The notes under the pieces were generated by a model, which saw only the letters and a program-made list of their open reading frames with translations, had not been told where the DNA came from and ran no database searches. From NCBI GenBank assembly GCA_008729055.1, contig SDUX01000008.1, positions 4,055,756 through 4,119,755 of the forward strand: a stretch of DNA of 64,000 nt, in the 5' to 3' direction. Source of the DNA: Pyropia haitanensis. Lineage: Eukaryota; Rhodophyta; Bangiophyceae; Bangiales; Bangiaceae. Made by a program: the position numbers and the translations under genes. Shown in pieces: positions 31,914 to 42,598 of this stretch. The first letter of the stretch is position 1. Every line of letters begins with the position of its first letter.

Positions 31914-34900
31914 CCCCGGGGGAGGGAATGCGGGGGGAATGTGGGCGGGGGCCCAGGGCCCGGCGGCGGCGGCGGCGGCGCGAGCCCGATTGGTTTGTTT
32001 TTTCTTCGTCTTCTCTTTTGTGTCTGTGTGCTGTTCGGTTTGCGCCGCTGCTGTCGGTGTGGAGGGGGAGAGAGGGGTTGGGAGGGGCCGGCGTTGTATG
32101 CGCCGGCCTGCACACACGAACCCGCCGGCGTGGTGGGGCGATGGGGGGACATTTGGCTGGCCAGGACGTCTATCCCCTGGCCAGCCCCCTCCTCATCGCC
32201 CTCCCTCGCCCGCCGGAGCGCGCCGGTGCTGCGGCCCACCAGCGGCCACTCCTCTCCTCCCCTCGGCGAGCTCGACCGCGGCGGCGCGTGTGCGCGGCCG
32301 GCTGGCCGGCCGCGAGGGGGATGTGCGTGGCGTTGCACGCGGGGCGGGGTGCCGCCTCTGTTTTTTTTCCTTTTTTTTTTTCCGCCCATGACCGCCCGCT
32401 CGACCCCCCCCCCTGCCGCTCCTTTCGTCCCCCTCCACCACCACATCCACCATCACCTCTGTCATACCTTCTGTTACCGCCACCCACCACTGTTGCCGTC
32501 CACTTTCCCCCCGCCTCGCCCGTTCATTCATCACCCCCCCTGGCACCCACGCACTCGGCACCACGTTGCGCACCATCCCCCCCCCCCCTTGCGCACCACC
32601 CCCCCCCCCCTTGCGCACCACCACCCCCCCACCCTGTCGCCAGCGGCGAGCGACATGGCGGCGGCGCGGCAGCCGCACGTGCGTGCAGCCGTCGCCCGCC
32701 GGCGGGCGCGGCCGGCGACGCTGCCCCGCGACCCGACGCGCGGGGGGGCGGAGGGGGGGAGGGGGGGGGGCCACCCCTCGCCCCCGCACACGCCCCCAGC
32801 GGCACCCCCACACACCTGCCTAACCACGCGCCCACGCGCCCACCCACCCGCCCGCCTGCCCGCCGGCTTGCGCGCGCGCCCACCCACCCACGCACTCACC
32901 CGCCCGCCCGACCGCCTGCCCGCGCGCCCGCGCGCCCGCGCGCCCGCGCGCTCGTCCGCGTGGCTGCCGCGTGGGGGGGTGACAGTCCCCCCCCCACCGG
33001 TGCTTCCGCGGCGCACCCCCCAGCGGGGCGGCGGCGGCAGCGGCGACGGCGGCAGTTGCGGCGGCGGCGGCCGCGCCGGTCGGCACGGCCGACGCGCGAC
33101 GGCACGGTGCCGGCGGCGGCGGGCCGGCGGCGGGCCGGCGGCGGGGCACGGCAGAGCAGCTGCCCTCCTGCCCTCCCAGGCGGTCGCGTCACGGCCACCA
33201 CCCACCACCCCCCCCCCTGTACGCCAGTCCCACCGCGTGCAGCAGCGGTGCCGCTCCAGCCGCCCCCCCACCCCCCGACCCACCCCGCGGAGCATCGTCC
33301 TGCCCACACCGCACGCACAGAGGGGGGATTGAGCGGCGGCGGCGGCAGGCGGCAGTCTCGAGACGCGGCCGACCGTTGGGCCACGCCACCCACCACCCCT
33401 GAAGACCGCCCCCCCCCACCCCCCCCCACCGCTCGCCGCAACTGGCACTCACGCCGCTCGCCACACGGGCGGCCCCCACGCCCCTATCGGTGGTTGAGGC
33501 ACGCGGCAGCACACGCTTCCCCGCCATAAGCACCTCCCGGCCCACCCCCCGCCACCCCCCCCCACGCACCTCCATCTTCTCGCAGCCGCCCTCCCGCGCA
33601 CCCCCCCCCCCCCCGCTTCCACCGCACCTGGATCTGTACTGCGCGCCGGGCAACGACACGGACGCCACGGCAATCGCGGTTGCTGCGTGCCCGCCCTCCC
33701 CCCCCCTCCCACCTCCCTGCCCTCCATACCCTCCCCCCACCACACAGCCAGCCCGCGACCCAGGCGCCAGTCGGCGCCCAGCGGCGTGCCGGCCGGCGGG
33801 GCGGGCGACGGCGGCGGGCAAGCAAAAAAGAGCACCAAAAGAAACGGGGGGCCGAGCCACTGGCCCCTTCACCGGCTCGCAAACCGTCAGCTCGTGCCGC
33901 CCGCCAGCGGCACTCCCCAACCGTGCACGCGTGTGCGCGGGTGGGGGACCCCCGAGGCCCCAGAATAAGATGAGCACCCCCCCATCCCCCCCAGCTACCC
34001 GCGTAGCCCCCCACCCCCATCCCAACCCAGTGGTGAAGAGTGCCGACGGTGCCGTTGCCGCGCGCCCACGTTACCGCGCGCCGCCTGCGCCGTGGCAGCC
34101 GCCACGCAGAGCTGCCGGTGGTTGCCGGTCGACCCAACCGCTCTCGTCGACGCAACCGAACGGGATCACGCGAGTGCGTGACGGCAAGGGATGCGGTGCT
34201 GATTGCCGGTGGGCCCCCCAAGATGCGGAAGAAAGGGGCACCAGTCAAGCCGCGGCCGGGGCGGCACGTCCCCGACGGCCGCCGCGAGGCGACCATGATC
34301 GTGAAGGAGCGGTACAAGTACGAGCAATCCTGCCGGTTGTGGGGCTTGGGACCGAGGAACCTTGGTCCCGCGCCTGCCAATGAGCAGTGTCCGCGTGGTT
34401 CCGATTGAAACATCCCACCGGCCGATCATCGCCATCCAGGCGAGCACCCAGAGTCGCGACACTGGATCAAGAGAAACGGCTGCCAGCCCTGATCTCTCAA
34501 GTACACTCACTTGGTCAATCTCAAACTCAATGGATGGGACATTCCGTGAGCCAAAAGGCTTGTCAAGGGGTGTTAAGCGAGCACGTCAATCGGTGCGCTA
34601 TTTTTCTTCGCTATTCGCTACTCCTTTAGTCTATCGTTCAACTGCACAGACGACTGTGGAGACATCTGCGTTTTGCCCCCCACGAATGTAGCGAAGTCAT
34701 GGACATGTACAGCGGAAACAATGAACCTTGGCTTAATGAAGCAAGAACAAAAACATGCCTTCAGTGCAGTTGCGCATCATGGCTTTTGCGCACACCAATC
34801 GGTCAGACCAACGTGGGGCCCTGTGACTGGCTGGAGGGAAACTTGGCAATGCATGCCGCTGTTTGCCTCCCCGATCGTCAGCGGACCCGCTGGCGACGGC

Positions 34901-35190
34901 GGAACTGCTCACTTGAGTGATCTACGCTAAAAAGGGCGCTCACAAGAGTCTGGAGTCTACGTTCGACTGACCTTGGAAAATGAAACTTTGGGGAAAAGTA
35001 CGCTAGAAACCAAGTCCTGAAAATGTGCACTTAGCTTTTAGTCAGACTTTCAAATGTGTTTTCGGTCCCGTGTTGACTTCAACGATTATCCGACTAATTG
35101 CAGTTCTTCAAGTTTTGGCTGACGTGGTATAGAACAACAGTGCTAGAACAACAGTACGGGCCAAGCGTTGATAAGAAATTGAGAGGTAGC
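31914..35190. other. Long stretch without a supported gene
   Basis: From 31.9 to 34.3 kb it is C/G-rich with many runs. Short pieces look protein-like (MAAARQPHVRAAVARRRARP from the + strand ATG at 32655, LDLYCAPGNDTDATAIAVAA near 33626-33685, KMRKKGAPVKPRPGRHVPDG near 34221-34280) but I could not link them into a gene or family. From 34.4 to 35.19 kb composition is balanced and nothing is recognised. Confidence 0.35.
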
Positions 35191-36746
35191 CACTAGTGTC
35201 TATTCTACCGACCGGATCATTTGATCCTTTTCGGATCAAGTGATCCGGTTTTTCAGTGTCTGTTTTCTACTAGTTCCCGCCACCTGCAGCCTTTTCTGAG
35301 GCCAGAAACGAACTCAGCGCCGTCTCTTTGCCCTTGGGGGAGCTTGGGTGCATCCAAGCTTGAGCAGAAGATGAGTTTGGCGCGCTTTTTGTCGAGTGCC
35401 CGAGCCGGTGGCGCTGCACCTGGGATCGCCGCCCGCGGCACCATGTGCCAGGTCTTGCGCGCCCGCCGCGTGCCGCGGACGCACAGAAGCAGAGAGAGCC
35501 TGGCGCGTGCGGGTTCCGCACACCAGGGCCGAGCGCAGAGGGGGGGTCGACGACGGGAAAGGCCCCCTCAGCCGAACGGTTGCCAATTTACTCCTCCTCC
35601 TTCACAGGTCTTCCCCTCTGCCCACCCCCGCGCCACGGCGGCGGCGGGTGCCCCGCCGGCGGGGGGCACCCCCCAGACGCCGGCGCGGGCGGGGGCGGGC
35701 GCCGCCCCGGTGGGCGGCGGCGTCCCCAGTGGCGGCACGCCGGCGGCGGGCGGCGGCGGCGGGGTGGTGGCGGCGCCGCCGTTTGGGGCCACCCCCTCGA
35801 CGTATGGGACGCCCTTTGGGGTGCGCCTGCGCGGCGGGGCGGCCACCCCCGGGGGGGGGCCCTTTGGGAGGGCCCTGCTGGGGGGAATTCGCTTTGGCGG
35901 CACGCCCCCCGCGGCGGCTTCAGCGAGCAGCGTTGCCGCCGCCGGCGGCAACGGCAGCGGCAGCGGCAGCGGCAGCGGCAGCGGCATCGGCGGAACGCCG
36001 TCGCGCGCGGCAGCGTCGCCGGCGCCCGCCGGCAGCGGCCGCGGCAGCAGCTGCCGGGTGTTGACCCCACCGGCGGCCGGAAAGCGGGGAGGGCCGTCGC
36101 CCTTCCCGCCGGCGGCCTTCTTGCCCTTTTCGTCGCTCCTGCCGCCGCCGGCGACGGCGAAGGGGGACGGGGTGGGGGTCTGGCCTCCGGCGGAGGCGCC
36201 GTCGCCTCCGCCTCCTCCGCCGCGCAGCCGTCGCCGTCGACGCCGGCGTAGGGGTCGGAGGCGGCACTGGCGACGGCGGCTGTGCCGGCGACGCCGCCGC
36301 CGCGGCGGGGTGGGGGCGCAACTCCGACGCCTATGCCGGCGGGGGCGCCGCGGGCGCCCGTGTTCTGCGCCCTCCCGGCACCGGGCAGGGGGCTGTGGTG
36401 CTGGCCGTGGCGCGACCGTCGTTTGGGTCGCCCGGTTCGGGCGCACCTGCGCTCGCTGCGCCGGGCGCGCTGACCGCCGTGGCGGGGCCTCTGCCTGCCG
36501 CCCCTCTCGTCGCGCCCCTGTCGTCGCCTCTGTGGTCGTCTTCGCCGGCGCTGCGAACGGCGCCGCGGCCGACGGTCGCCGCGGGCGCCCCTCAGGCTAC
36601 GTCTGTAGCTCTCCGTAGCCTGGTGGAGGACAAAAAACCCTCTCAGATGCATGGAATCGACGATTTCTGGTCAGGTCAGGCGAGGATCAAATGATCCTCA
36701 GGTGAGGATCATTTGATCCTCATCTCCGGTAGAATAGACACTAGTG
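35191..36746. mobile_element. TIR-bounded element (1,556 bp) enclosing an FG-repeat ORF
   Basis: The left end 35191-35210, CACTAGTGTCTATTCTACCG, is repeated without mismatch as the reverse complement at 36727-36746. Just inside each end lie paired palindromes built on GGATCA-TT-TGATCC: 35214-35227 and 35232-35247 on the left, 36682-36699 and 36704-36721 on the right. A diverged copy of the end motif (AGTGTCTGTTTTCTAC) follows at about 35255-35270. If the ends are taken as GTGTCTATT, the flanks read CTA and TAG, compatible with a TA target duplication as in Tc1/mariner elements; with the CACTAGTG ends no duplication is visible. There is no transposase inside, so it would be non-autonomous. The interior is the GC-rich ORF listed next. 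Confidence 0.82.
35371..36694 (+). CDS. FG-repeat (nucleoporin-like) protein carried by the TIR element
   Basis: The ATG at 35371 opens MSLARFLSSARAGGAAPGIA. The frame stays open, but a possible 156-base in-frame intron (35452-35607, CAG/GTCTTG to TTCACAG) would join it to VFPSAHPRATAAAGAPPAGG. The body has FG motifs in Gly/Pro/Ala context: PPFGATPSTYGTPFGVRL, GPFGRALLGGIRFGGTP and later RPSFGSPGSG. A frame change is needed between about 36160 and 36400. The last frame ends SLVEDKKPSQMHGIDDFWSG and stops at 36692-36694, inside the right subterminal palindrome. FG motifs suggest a nucleoporin or a fragment of one, perhaps captured by the element. Whether it is expressed is unknown. It is not an obvious copy of the Nup98 gene at 48-51 kb. 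Confidence 0.5.
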
Positions 36747-37646
36747 TGCCATAGTGGCCTGTTGCGGAGAAGCTCTTCATTGGAATCTGCCGCGACTTAA
36801 CGATCGCTGGTTGGTCAGGGGACTGTTGTTCAATCCTACGATCTTGATCTCGATTGCTTTTCATCTGGGCCTTTTTTTTGTCAGAACAGTGCGGTCGCTG
36901 TCGTCGAGCCCTTCGGTCTCCTCGCGGTATCTTGAGTTATCAAGAGAGGACCGGATTGGTCTGTTTGCACAACAATGGACCCAAATGTGGAGGAGCATCT
37001 GTTAGAAACTCAACATCTGAGGCATCTCATTGGTCACTTTACTGGTTTTTTGCATTTGTTCATTTTGGGCAAAACTTAGGGCAACTGAAACACGCTTGAC
37101 GAAATTATGGGTTCTGGACAACCCGTGGTGCAGACTCTAGCGAAATGTTTCGTTAGCACTTACGCTTGGACACTCCGGATTCACGTTGTCAGGCTTCACA
37201 TGGTGTCAGTGTATACGATAATCTATGATATCTACGTTTTTTTTTTTTTTTGTTGCACACATCGAGCTCGTCGACCCGCACGTTGGATTCGCCGGCGCAT
37301 GCTCGCACCGGGCCGCTTTGGGTGCACGCGTCGCGGCCGGATCTCGGCCATCGCGGGCCGTGGAGGGCGACCACGACGCCGCCGCGCCGCCGCGCCGCGG
37401 ACCGCCGCGGGGCCGCCGCCGCTCCTCGCCGCCGCGGCGCGCGCGCGGCGCGGCGGGACACACGCTCGCTCGCCGGACGACGGTGGCCGCGCCGCGCGCA
37501 CCCCCCTCCGCGCCCCGCTGTCGCCGCCGGGATCTCTCCCCGCCCCGGCCCACCGCCCTCCCGCACCGCTGGCGTGTGCCCGTCGCCCGACGCGCCGTCC
37601 CTCGCCCCACCCGCCGCCGCCGCTGCCCCCCCCCCCAGCCTTCCCC
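36747..37646. other. Stretch between the TIR element and the FKBP/TPR gene
   Basis: About 450 bases of balanced composition, with a 13-T tract near 37238-37250, then GC-rich leader sequence of the FKBP-like gene. No gene is seen. Confidence 0.45.
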
Positions 37647-37937
37647 ATGGATCCTCCCCCCCCGCCGGCGGCGGACCTCCTCCCGCCGAGCACCGACGGC
37701 GCCACGCCCCTCACCGCCGACGGGCGGGTGACCAAGCGGGTGCTCGTGGCGGGCGCCGGCGAGCCCGCCGGCCGCGCCTCCCGCGTGTGGGTGCACTACA
37801 CGCTGTGGGGGCCGCTGCCGCCGCCAGGCGGCGGCGCCGCCCCCGCCGCCACCGCCGACGCTGACGCTGACGCTGGCGCTGGCGCCGCCGCCGCCGCCAA
37901 TGCCGCTGCCGATGCCGCCCCTCCCGCCGACGCCGCT

Positions 37938-37969
<32 letters not shown>

Positions 37970-39186
37970 TCCGCCCCCCCCGCTGGGGCTGGTAGAAGAC
38001 TCGGCGACCCGCCGCCGCGGCCGCGGCGACGCGCCCTACACCTTTCGCATCGGCACCGCCGCGGTGCTCCCCGGCCTGGAGGTCCTCGCCGGCAGCATGT
38101 GCCCCGGCGAGGTGGCCGTTGCGGACCTGCGCGGCGCCTACGCGGGCGCCCGGTACGGGCGCCGCGGCGGCCTCCGCGCCCGCGTCACGCTCGTCCGCGT
38201 CGTGGGCGACGTGCGCTCCAAGGGGGTCCTCGGCTTGCGTCCGGCGGACCGCCTCGAGGCGGCGGGGCTGTTTAAGGAGGAGGGCAACGGGCTGTTTAAG
38301 GATGGCAAGTATGGGGAGGCGGCAGAGGCGTACGAGCGGTGCTTGCAGTACCTGCAGTATGTCAACTATGGGGCGCGCAAGGAGGGGGCGGCGGCGGTAG
38401 AGGCGGCGGACGCAGAGACATCCAAGGGGGAAGCAGCTGCTGGGGAGACTGCAGAGGCGGAGGCAGCTGACGTAGAGACAGCCGAGGGGGAGGCGGCTGA
38501 CGCAGGGACTGCCGAGGGGGAGACGGCTGACGCAGAGACAGCCGAGGGGGAGGCGGCTGACGCAGGGACTGCCGAGGGGGGACGGCTGACGCAGAGACAG
38601 CCGAGGGGGAGGCGGCTGACGCAGAGACAGCTGAGGGGGAGGCCGTTGAGGCGGAGGCGGCTGAGAGGGACGCCAAAGGGGACGCCCCCGCCGACGAGGC
38701 GGATGCCGCCATCGCGGGAGATGCCGCCGCCGAGGAGAACACGGCCGCCGGCGGTGGTACCACCGCAGCAGACGGCGCGGCCGGCGGCGCCGACGCGGCC
38801 ACCGCCGACACTGCCACGGCCGACGCCCCCCCCGCCCCCCCCCCCTCCCCCCCGCACCGGTGCCGGCCGCGGACATTGACGCGCTCCGCCTGACCGCCCT
38901 GACCAACCTGTCGCTGTGCCTGTCCAAGGCGGGCGACGCGCCCGGCTCCATCCGCGCCGCGACGGCGGCGCTGGCCATTGACGGCGGCCACGCCAAGGCG
39001 CTCTACTACCGCGGCCGCTCGCGGGCGGCGACAAAGGACTGGGCGGGCGCGCGGGCGGACCTGGCCGTCGCCGCCGCGGCGATGCCGCGCAACATGGGGC
39101 TGCGGGTGGAGCTGGCCAAGGTCGAGCGCGCCCTCGAGGGGTGGAAGGCCAAGGAGAAGAAGGCGTTTGGCGCGATGTTTGCGTGA
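37647..39186 (+). CDS. FKBP-like domain plus TPR protein (immunophilin co-chaperone type)
   Basis: Start ATG at 37647 (MDPPPPPAADLLPPS). An FKBP-like domain with a long Ala-rich insertion: RVTKRVLVAGAGEPAG, SRVWVHYTLWG, then YTFRIGTAAVLPGLEVLAGS, MCPGEVAVADLRGAYAG and RARVTLVRV. The isomerase core is diverged (VLPGLE where active enzymes have VIPGWE/D), so it may be inactive. The TPR part follows: AAGLFKEEGNGLFKDGKYGE, AAEAYERCLQYLQYV, then an acidic repeat tract (about 38390-38860) and then TALTNLSLCLSKAGDAPGS, KALYYRGRSRAATKDWAGAR, ending KEKKAFGAMFA as in FKBP52-type proteins. Such TPRs bind the C-terminus of HSP90. Two frame changes break it: one missing base in the repeat near 38580 and one in C runs at 38826-38853. 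Protein about 513 residues. Confidence 0.85.
38448..38650 (+). repeat. Coding minisatellite in the FKBP/TPR gene
   Basis: About eight copies of a 30-base unit, GACGCAGAGACAGCCGAGGG plus GGAGGCGGCT and variants, encode ADAETAEGEA-type acidic repeats between TPR units. One copy near 38575-38583 is a base short, which throws the frame. Confidence 0.85.
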
Positions 39187-40433
39187 CGCCGCTCGCTGGG
39201 TGGGGGGGGGGGGGGGGGGGTTGGGCGCGCGGGCGGGCGGGCGGGCAGGCGGGCAGGCGGGCGGGCGGGCGGGCAGGCGGGCGGGCGGGCGGGCGGGCGG
39301 GCGGGCAGGCCGGGGATAGGCGTGGGGGCAGAGGGCAGGGGCTGCTCGCTTGTGGGGGGTTTGGGGGGTGGGGGGGTGAAAAAACAAGAGCGCGTCGGGC
39401 GTTGGCGGTGTGTGCCGCCCAGCGCGACGCGAGCGTTTTTTTTTTTTTTGGCGGTTTTTTTTTTTTTTCTTTTGGAGACGGGGAGGGCGGTCGCTCGACT
39501 GCCTCGTTCGCACTGCGGCTGGCGGTGGCGGCGGGCGGGCGAGTGGGTGGGCGGGCGGTCGGGCGGGCGCGGACGTCGGCGGCGGCCTCGGCGGCAGCGG
39601 CGGTGCGGGCGGCGGCACCGGCGGCGGCACCGGCGGCGCCACGGGCGGCGCCCCGTGGCGGCTTTCCCGCCTCGCCCGCCGGGGGGGGCGCGCCGCCGAG
39701 TCGGGCGCCGTCGCCGCCGCGGCCGCCGTTGCCGCCGCCGCCACCTCCGCCACCGTCCCTTGCCTCCCGCGCCGGCTGGGCTGACCCGCGCGCCGCTGTC
39801 GCCGCTGCCAGCGGGCACCGCCCCGGCGCGACCGCCACGGGCAGCCGCCCCCACTGCAAGAGACGGCGGGCGCCTGCCTCCCCGGGCACCACCGCCGCGC
39901 CTGGCGCGCGGGCTGTTTGGGCATACATACGCGTTCTGTTTCTCCGTCTGGTGCCACGCCGGTGCTCACGCCCACCGGAAAAGCGGCGTGCGGAGGGGGC
40001 CGCCCCACGGGCGACCGCCGCCGCGTGGCGTTGCCCAGCCGACGCAACCGGCAGGCCAGACGAGCACCCCCCCCCCCTCCGCCGCCACCTCCTCCCCCCC
40101 CCCCCTGCCCCCAGGTCCACCCCCGGCGCTCGCCCTCGACACGCTGCCGCCGCCACCGCCCACGGCGGCGAGTCGGCCCGGCGGGCGCCCCCCCCCCGGC
40201 GACGACCCACCGCCGCCGCCGCGGGCAGACGGGGGCGACGTCGCGGCGGCACGCGCGGGCAACCGCGCGGCGAGACCGCCGCCCCGCGGCGCGTCGACGT
40301 GCTCGGCGGCGACGGCGCGCACAGAGGCGGACGGCGCGGGGAGCGACCGCCCGCCGCCGCCGCGCCGCGGCGGGCCGCGTCCCGCGCGCACCAGACCGCA
40401 GCGGCGGCGGCGCCCAACAACCAGGCGGCCACA

Positions 40434-40471
<38 letters not shown>

Positions 40472-40744
40472 GGGGCGGCGGCCGCCGTAGCGGCGGCACC
40501 ACCGCCGGCGGCGGGGACACGCGCCAGCGACGGCCGGCGCGCGCCGCTGCAGCGGCGCCCCCCGCCGGCACCCCGCCGCACGACAGCGACCCGCGCGGGG
40601 GAGCGGTGGCCGCCAGGGCGCACCCCCCCCCCCGCCCTTCCGCCTCGCTTCCCCCCCCCCCCCTCTCCGCCGGTCCGCGCGCTGCAAAACAGAGCTCCCC
40701 GACAGGCGGCTGCCGACCACCCGCCGGCGGCGCGCACCGGTCGG
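39187..40744. other. Convergent GC-rich stretch without a supported gene
   Basis: The FKBP/TPR and TatA/B-like genes face each other. It contains a GGGC/GGCA microsatellite (39226-39312), two T tracts (39436-39447 and 39456-39469) and Gly/Arg/Pro codon-like sequence with long frames on both strands. I recognise nothing coding. Confidence 0.4.
39226..39312. repeat. GGGC microsatellite with GGCA variants
   Basis: More than 20 tetranucleotide units, mostly GGGC with interspersed GGCA, just downstream of the FKBP/TPR stop codon. Confidence 0.9.
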
Positions 40745-41602
40745 TCACGCGGCGGCGCCACCCGCCCCTGCCGGCGGTCGCGGCGCGGCGTCGCGCCGCC
40801 CCCCGGCCGCGGTGGCACCCCCGGCCGACGGCGGCGGCGGCGACGACGACGGCGACGGCGGCGACGGCGGCGACGGCGGCGGCGGCGGCGACGGCGGCGA
40901 CGGCGGCGGCGGCGGCGACAGCCGGGACGACGACGGCGGCGACGGCGGCGGCGGCGACAGCGGCGGCGGCCCGTCCCCCTCTGCGCCCTCCCCGGCCAGG
41001 CCGAGGCGGTCGCGCAGGGCGGCCGCCCGCGCCGCAAACGCCGCCTCCTCCACGGCGGCCGACAGGAGGTCCGAGCCGCCGCCACCACCGCCACCGCCAC
41101 CGCCGCCGCCGCCGTCGAGCGACGGCCGCCACGCAAGCGACGGGTGGGTCCCCCCCCCCACCCCCCCCCCCCCAGCCCGCCGGCGCCCCCCCCCCCGCCA
41201 CCCCAGCCGCAGATCCCAGCCCCGGCCGCGACACGACGGTGGGTACCCCCCCCCCCCTCCCCCCCCCCCAGACGGCGCCCCCCCCCCCCTCCCCCCCCCC
41301 AGACGGCGCCCCCCCCCCCCCCCCCCCGGCTGGTCTGGGAACAGCCCCACCGCCATGTCCGCCCGCACCACCGACGACAGGTTACGGGCGGTGGCGAGGC
41401 CGCGGCGCCAGCCCGCGGCGATGCCGCCCGCGTCCCCCCCCGCGGTGCCCGCCGCGGCGGCCGCCGCGGCGGCCGCCCGCCGGAGCGTGCGCGCCACGTG
41501 GCCGGCGGCGGCGCCCGCGGCGCGGGCGTAGACGGGGAGGCTGGGGGGGGCGACCACGACGGTGGCGACCGCGACGAGGGCGATGAACTGCGTCGAGTCC
41601 AT
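40745..41602 (-). CDS. TatA/TatB-like (Hcf106-like) membrane protein with a Pro-rich tail
   Basis: From the ATG at 41602 the product begins MDSTQFIALVAVATVVVAPP, then SLPVYARAAGAAAGHVARTL. This is the layout of the twin-arginine translocase A/B family: one short N-terminal membrane helix, a hinge at a Pro, then LP..AR..G....R.LR on an amphipathic helix. The family's Gly-Pro hinge reads Ala-Pro here. A second helical part follows (GWRRGLATARNLSSVVRAD, then MAVGLFPDQP). After a C-run region (41150-41330 on the + strand, perhaps an intron or length-error zone) comes LLSAAVEEAAFAARAAALRD and a Ser/Pro-rich tail to the stop at 40745. TatA/B proteins form the pore of the Tat pathway in thylakoid or mitochondrial membranes. 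The call is tentative, and no separate transit peptide is seen. Confidence 0.4.
   Translation of the reverse strand: MDSTQFIALVAVATVVVAPPSLPVYARAAGAAAGHVARTLRRAAAAAAAAAGTAGGDAGGIAAGWRRGLATARNLSSVVRADMAVGLFPDQPGGGGGGRRLGGGRGGGAPSGGGGGGGGYPPSCRGRGWDLRLGWRGGGRRRAGGGGVGGGTHPSLAWRPSLDGGGGGGGGGGGGGSDLLSAAVEEAAFAARAAALRDRLGLAGEGAEGDGPPPLSPPPPSPPSSSRLSPPPPPSPPSPPPPPSPPSPPSPSSSPPPPSAGGATAAGGRRDAAPRPPAGAGGAAA
41254..41330. repeat. Two C-rich direct repeats
   Basis: The unit CAGACGGCGCCCCCCCCCC followed by TCCCCCCCC is present twice in the coding or intronic part of the TatA/B-like gene. C runs of 9 to 17 make the length here unreliable. Confidence 0.65.
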
Positions 41603-42598
41603 GGGGGAGGGGGGGGGGGAGGGGGGGGGGCGCGGCAGCGGCGGCTGGGCAACGCGGCGGCGGCGGCAACAAGGGGAAAAAGGGGAGGAGCGGCAGCGGC
41701 AGCCAAGGGGAGCGGCGGCAGCCGCAGGCAAGGTGAGCGGCGGCAACCAACAACAAGGACGGACACGGTAGCCCAAAGGGGGTGTGACGGCAGCGGCAGC
41801 TACAGCAGGCGACGGCAGCGGCAGCCACAGAAGGCGACGGCAGCGGCAGCCACAGCGGGAGACGGCAGCGGTAGCCACAGCAGGCGACGGCAGCGGTAGC
41901 CACAGCGGGAGACGGAAGCGGCAGCCACAGCGGGAGACGGCAGCGGTAGCCACAGCGGGAGACGGCAGCGGTAGCCACAGCGGGAGGCGGCAGCGGTAGC
42001 CACAGCGGGAGACGGCAGCGGTAGCCACAGCAGGAGACGGAAGCGGTAGCCACAGCGGGAGACGGCAGCGGTAGCCACAGCGGGAGGCGGCAGCGGTAGC
42101 CAAAGGGGGCGACGGCGGTGGCGGCGGCGGGACAACCGAGCCGGCCGCGGCACGGGAGCCGTGCACCGTTCGAGCCACGTGGCAGTCCTCTCGCACTTGT
42201 CACACACATGCCGCCGTCCTGAATTCCGTGGAGAGACGACGCGGCGCCGTCGACGACGCCGATCGCGCCGTCCCGGTCGAGAGACCGGCCAGTCCCGCCC
42301 CGTGACGACCGCGTCGCGCAGAGTGGGCCGACCCGCCGCCCATCGTCTGACGCGACGCGCGCGGCCGCGACGCGCCGGGGGCGGGTGCGCCAGCGTCGCG
42401 GCCCGCGGCGCTTGCCGCTCCCCACCCGCCGCCGCGGGTGGCGCGCGGGGACGCGGCGCGACGCGCCCGTCGCCCACCTTTTGGCGCCCCCCCCCCCCCC
42501 GCCCGCCGGCACCGGCACCCCCCCCCCCACGCCGCGGGCGCCCCCCGCTCGCCCGCCGCCGTCGGCCGGCCCGTGGCGCGGCGGGCGGTCGGCCGCCC
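41603..42598. other. Divergent intergenic stretch with a minisatellite
   Basis: It lies between the TatA/B-like (-) and temptin-b561 (+) genes. The minisatellite (41777-42105) fills the first half. The rest is GC-rich and includes about 60 more balanced bases at 42180-42240. No other gene is seen. Confidence 0.45.
41777..42105. repeat. Minisatellite, 24-base unit, about 13 copies
   Basis: The unit GCAGCGGTAGCCACAGCGGG plus AGAC is repeated with point variants (GCAGCGGCAGCC, CAGCAGGCGACG, GGCAGCGGTAGCC). It is open on the reverse strand as a Leu/Pro/Cys/Arg repeat, which I take as chance, because the unit is a multiple of three. Confidence 0.88.

Noticed and set aside
32566..32650. Repeated CCCCCCCTTGCGCACCACC units
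   Set aside because: A short tandem repeat with three units only; it gives no coding or element evidence beyond local slippage.
35452..35607. Intron in the FG-repeat ORF
   Set aside because: Both ends share CAGGTCTT and the length is a multiple of three, but the donor GTCTTG is poor and the frame is open without splicing, so I mention it only as possible.
38362..41766. 1,134-residue reverse-strand frame
   Set aside because: It lies antisense to the FKBP/TPR gene and is composed of Arg/Pro runs.
40745..42196. Extension of the TatA/B-like frame upstream to 42196
   Set aside because: The extra part is the translated 24-base minisatellite (Leu/Pro/Cys/Arg repeats); the internal ATG at 41602 gives the family-like start.
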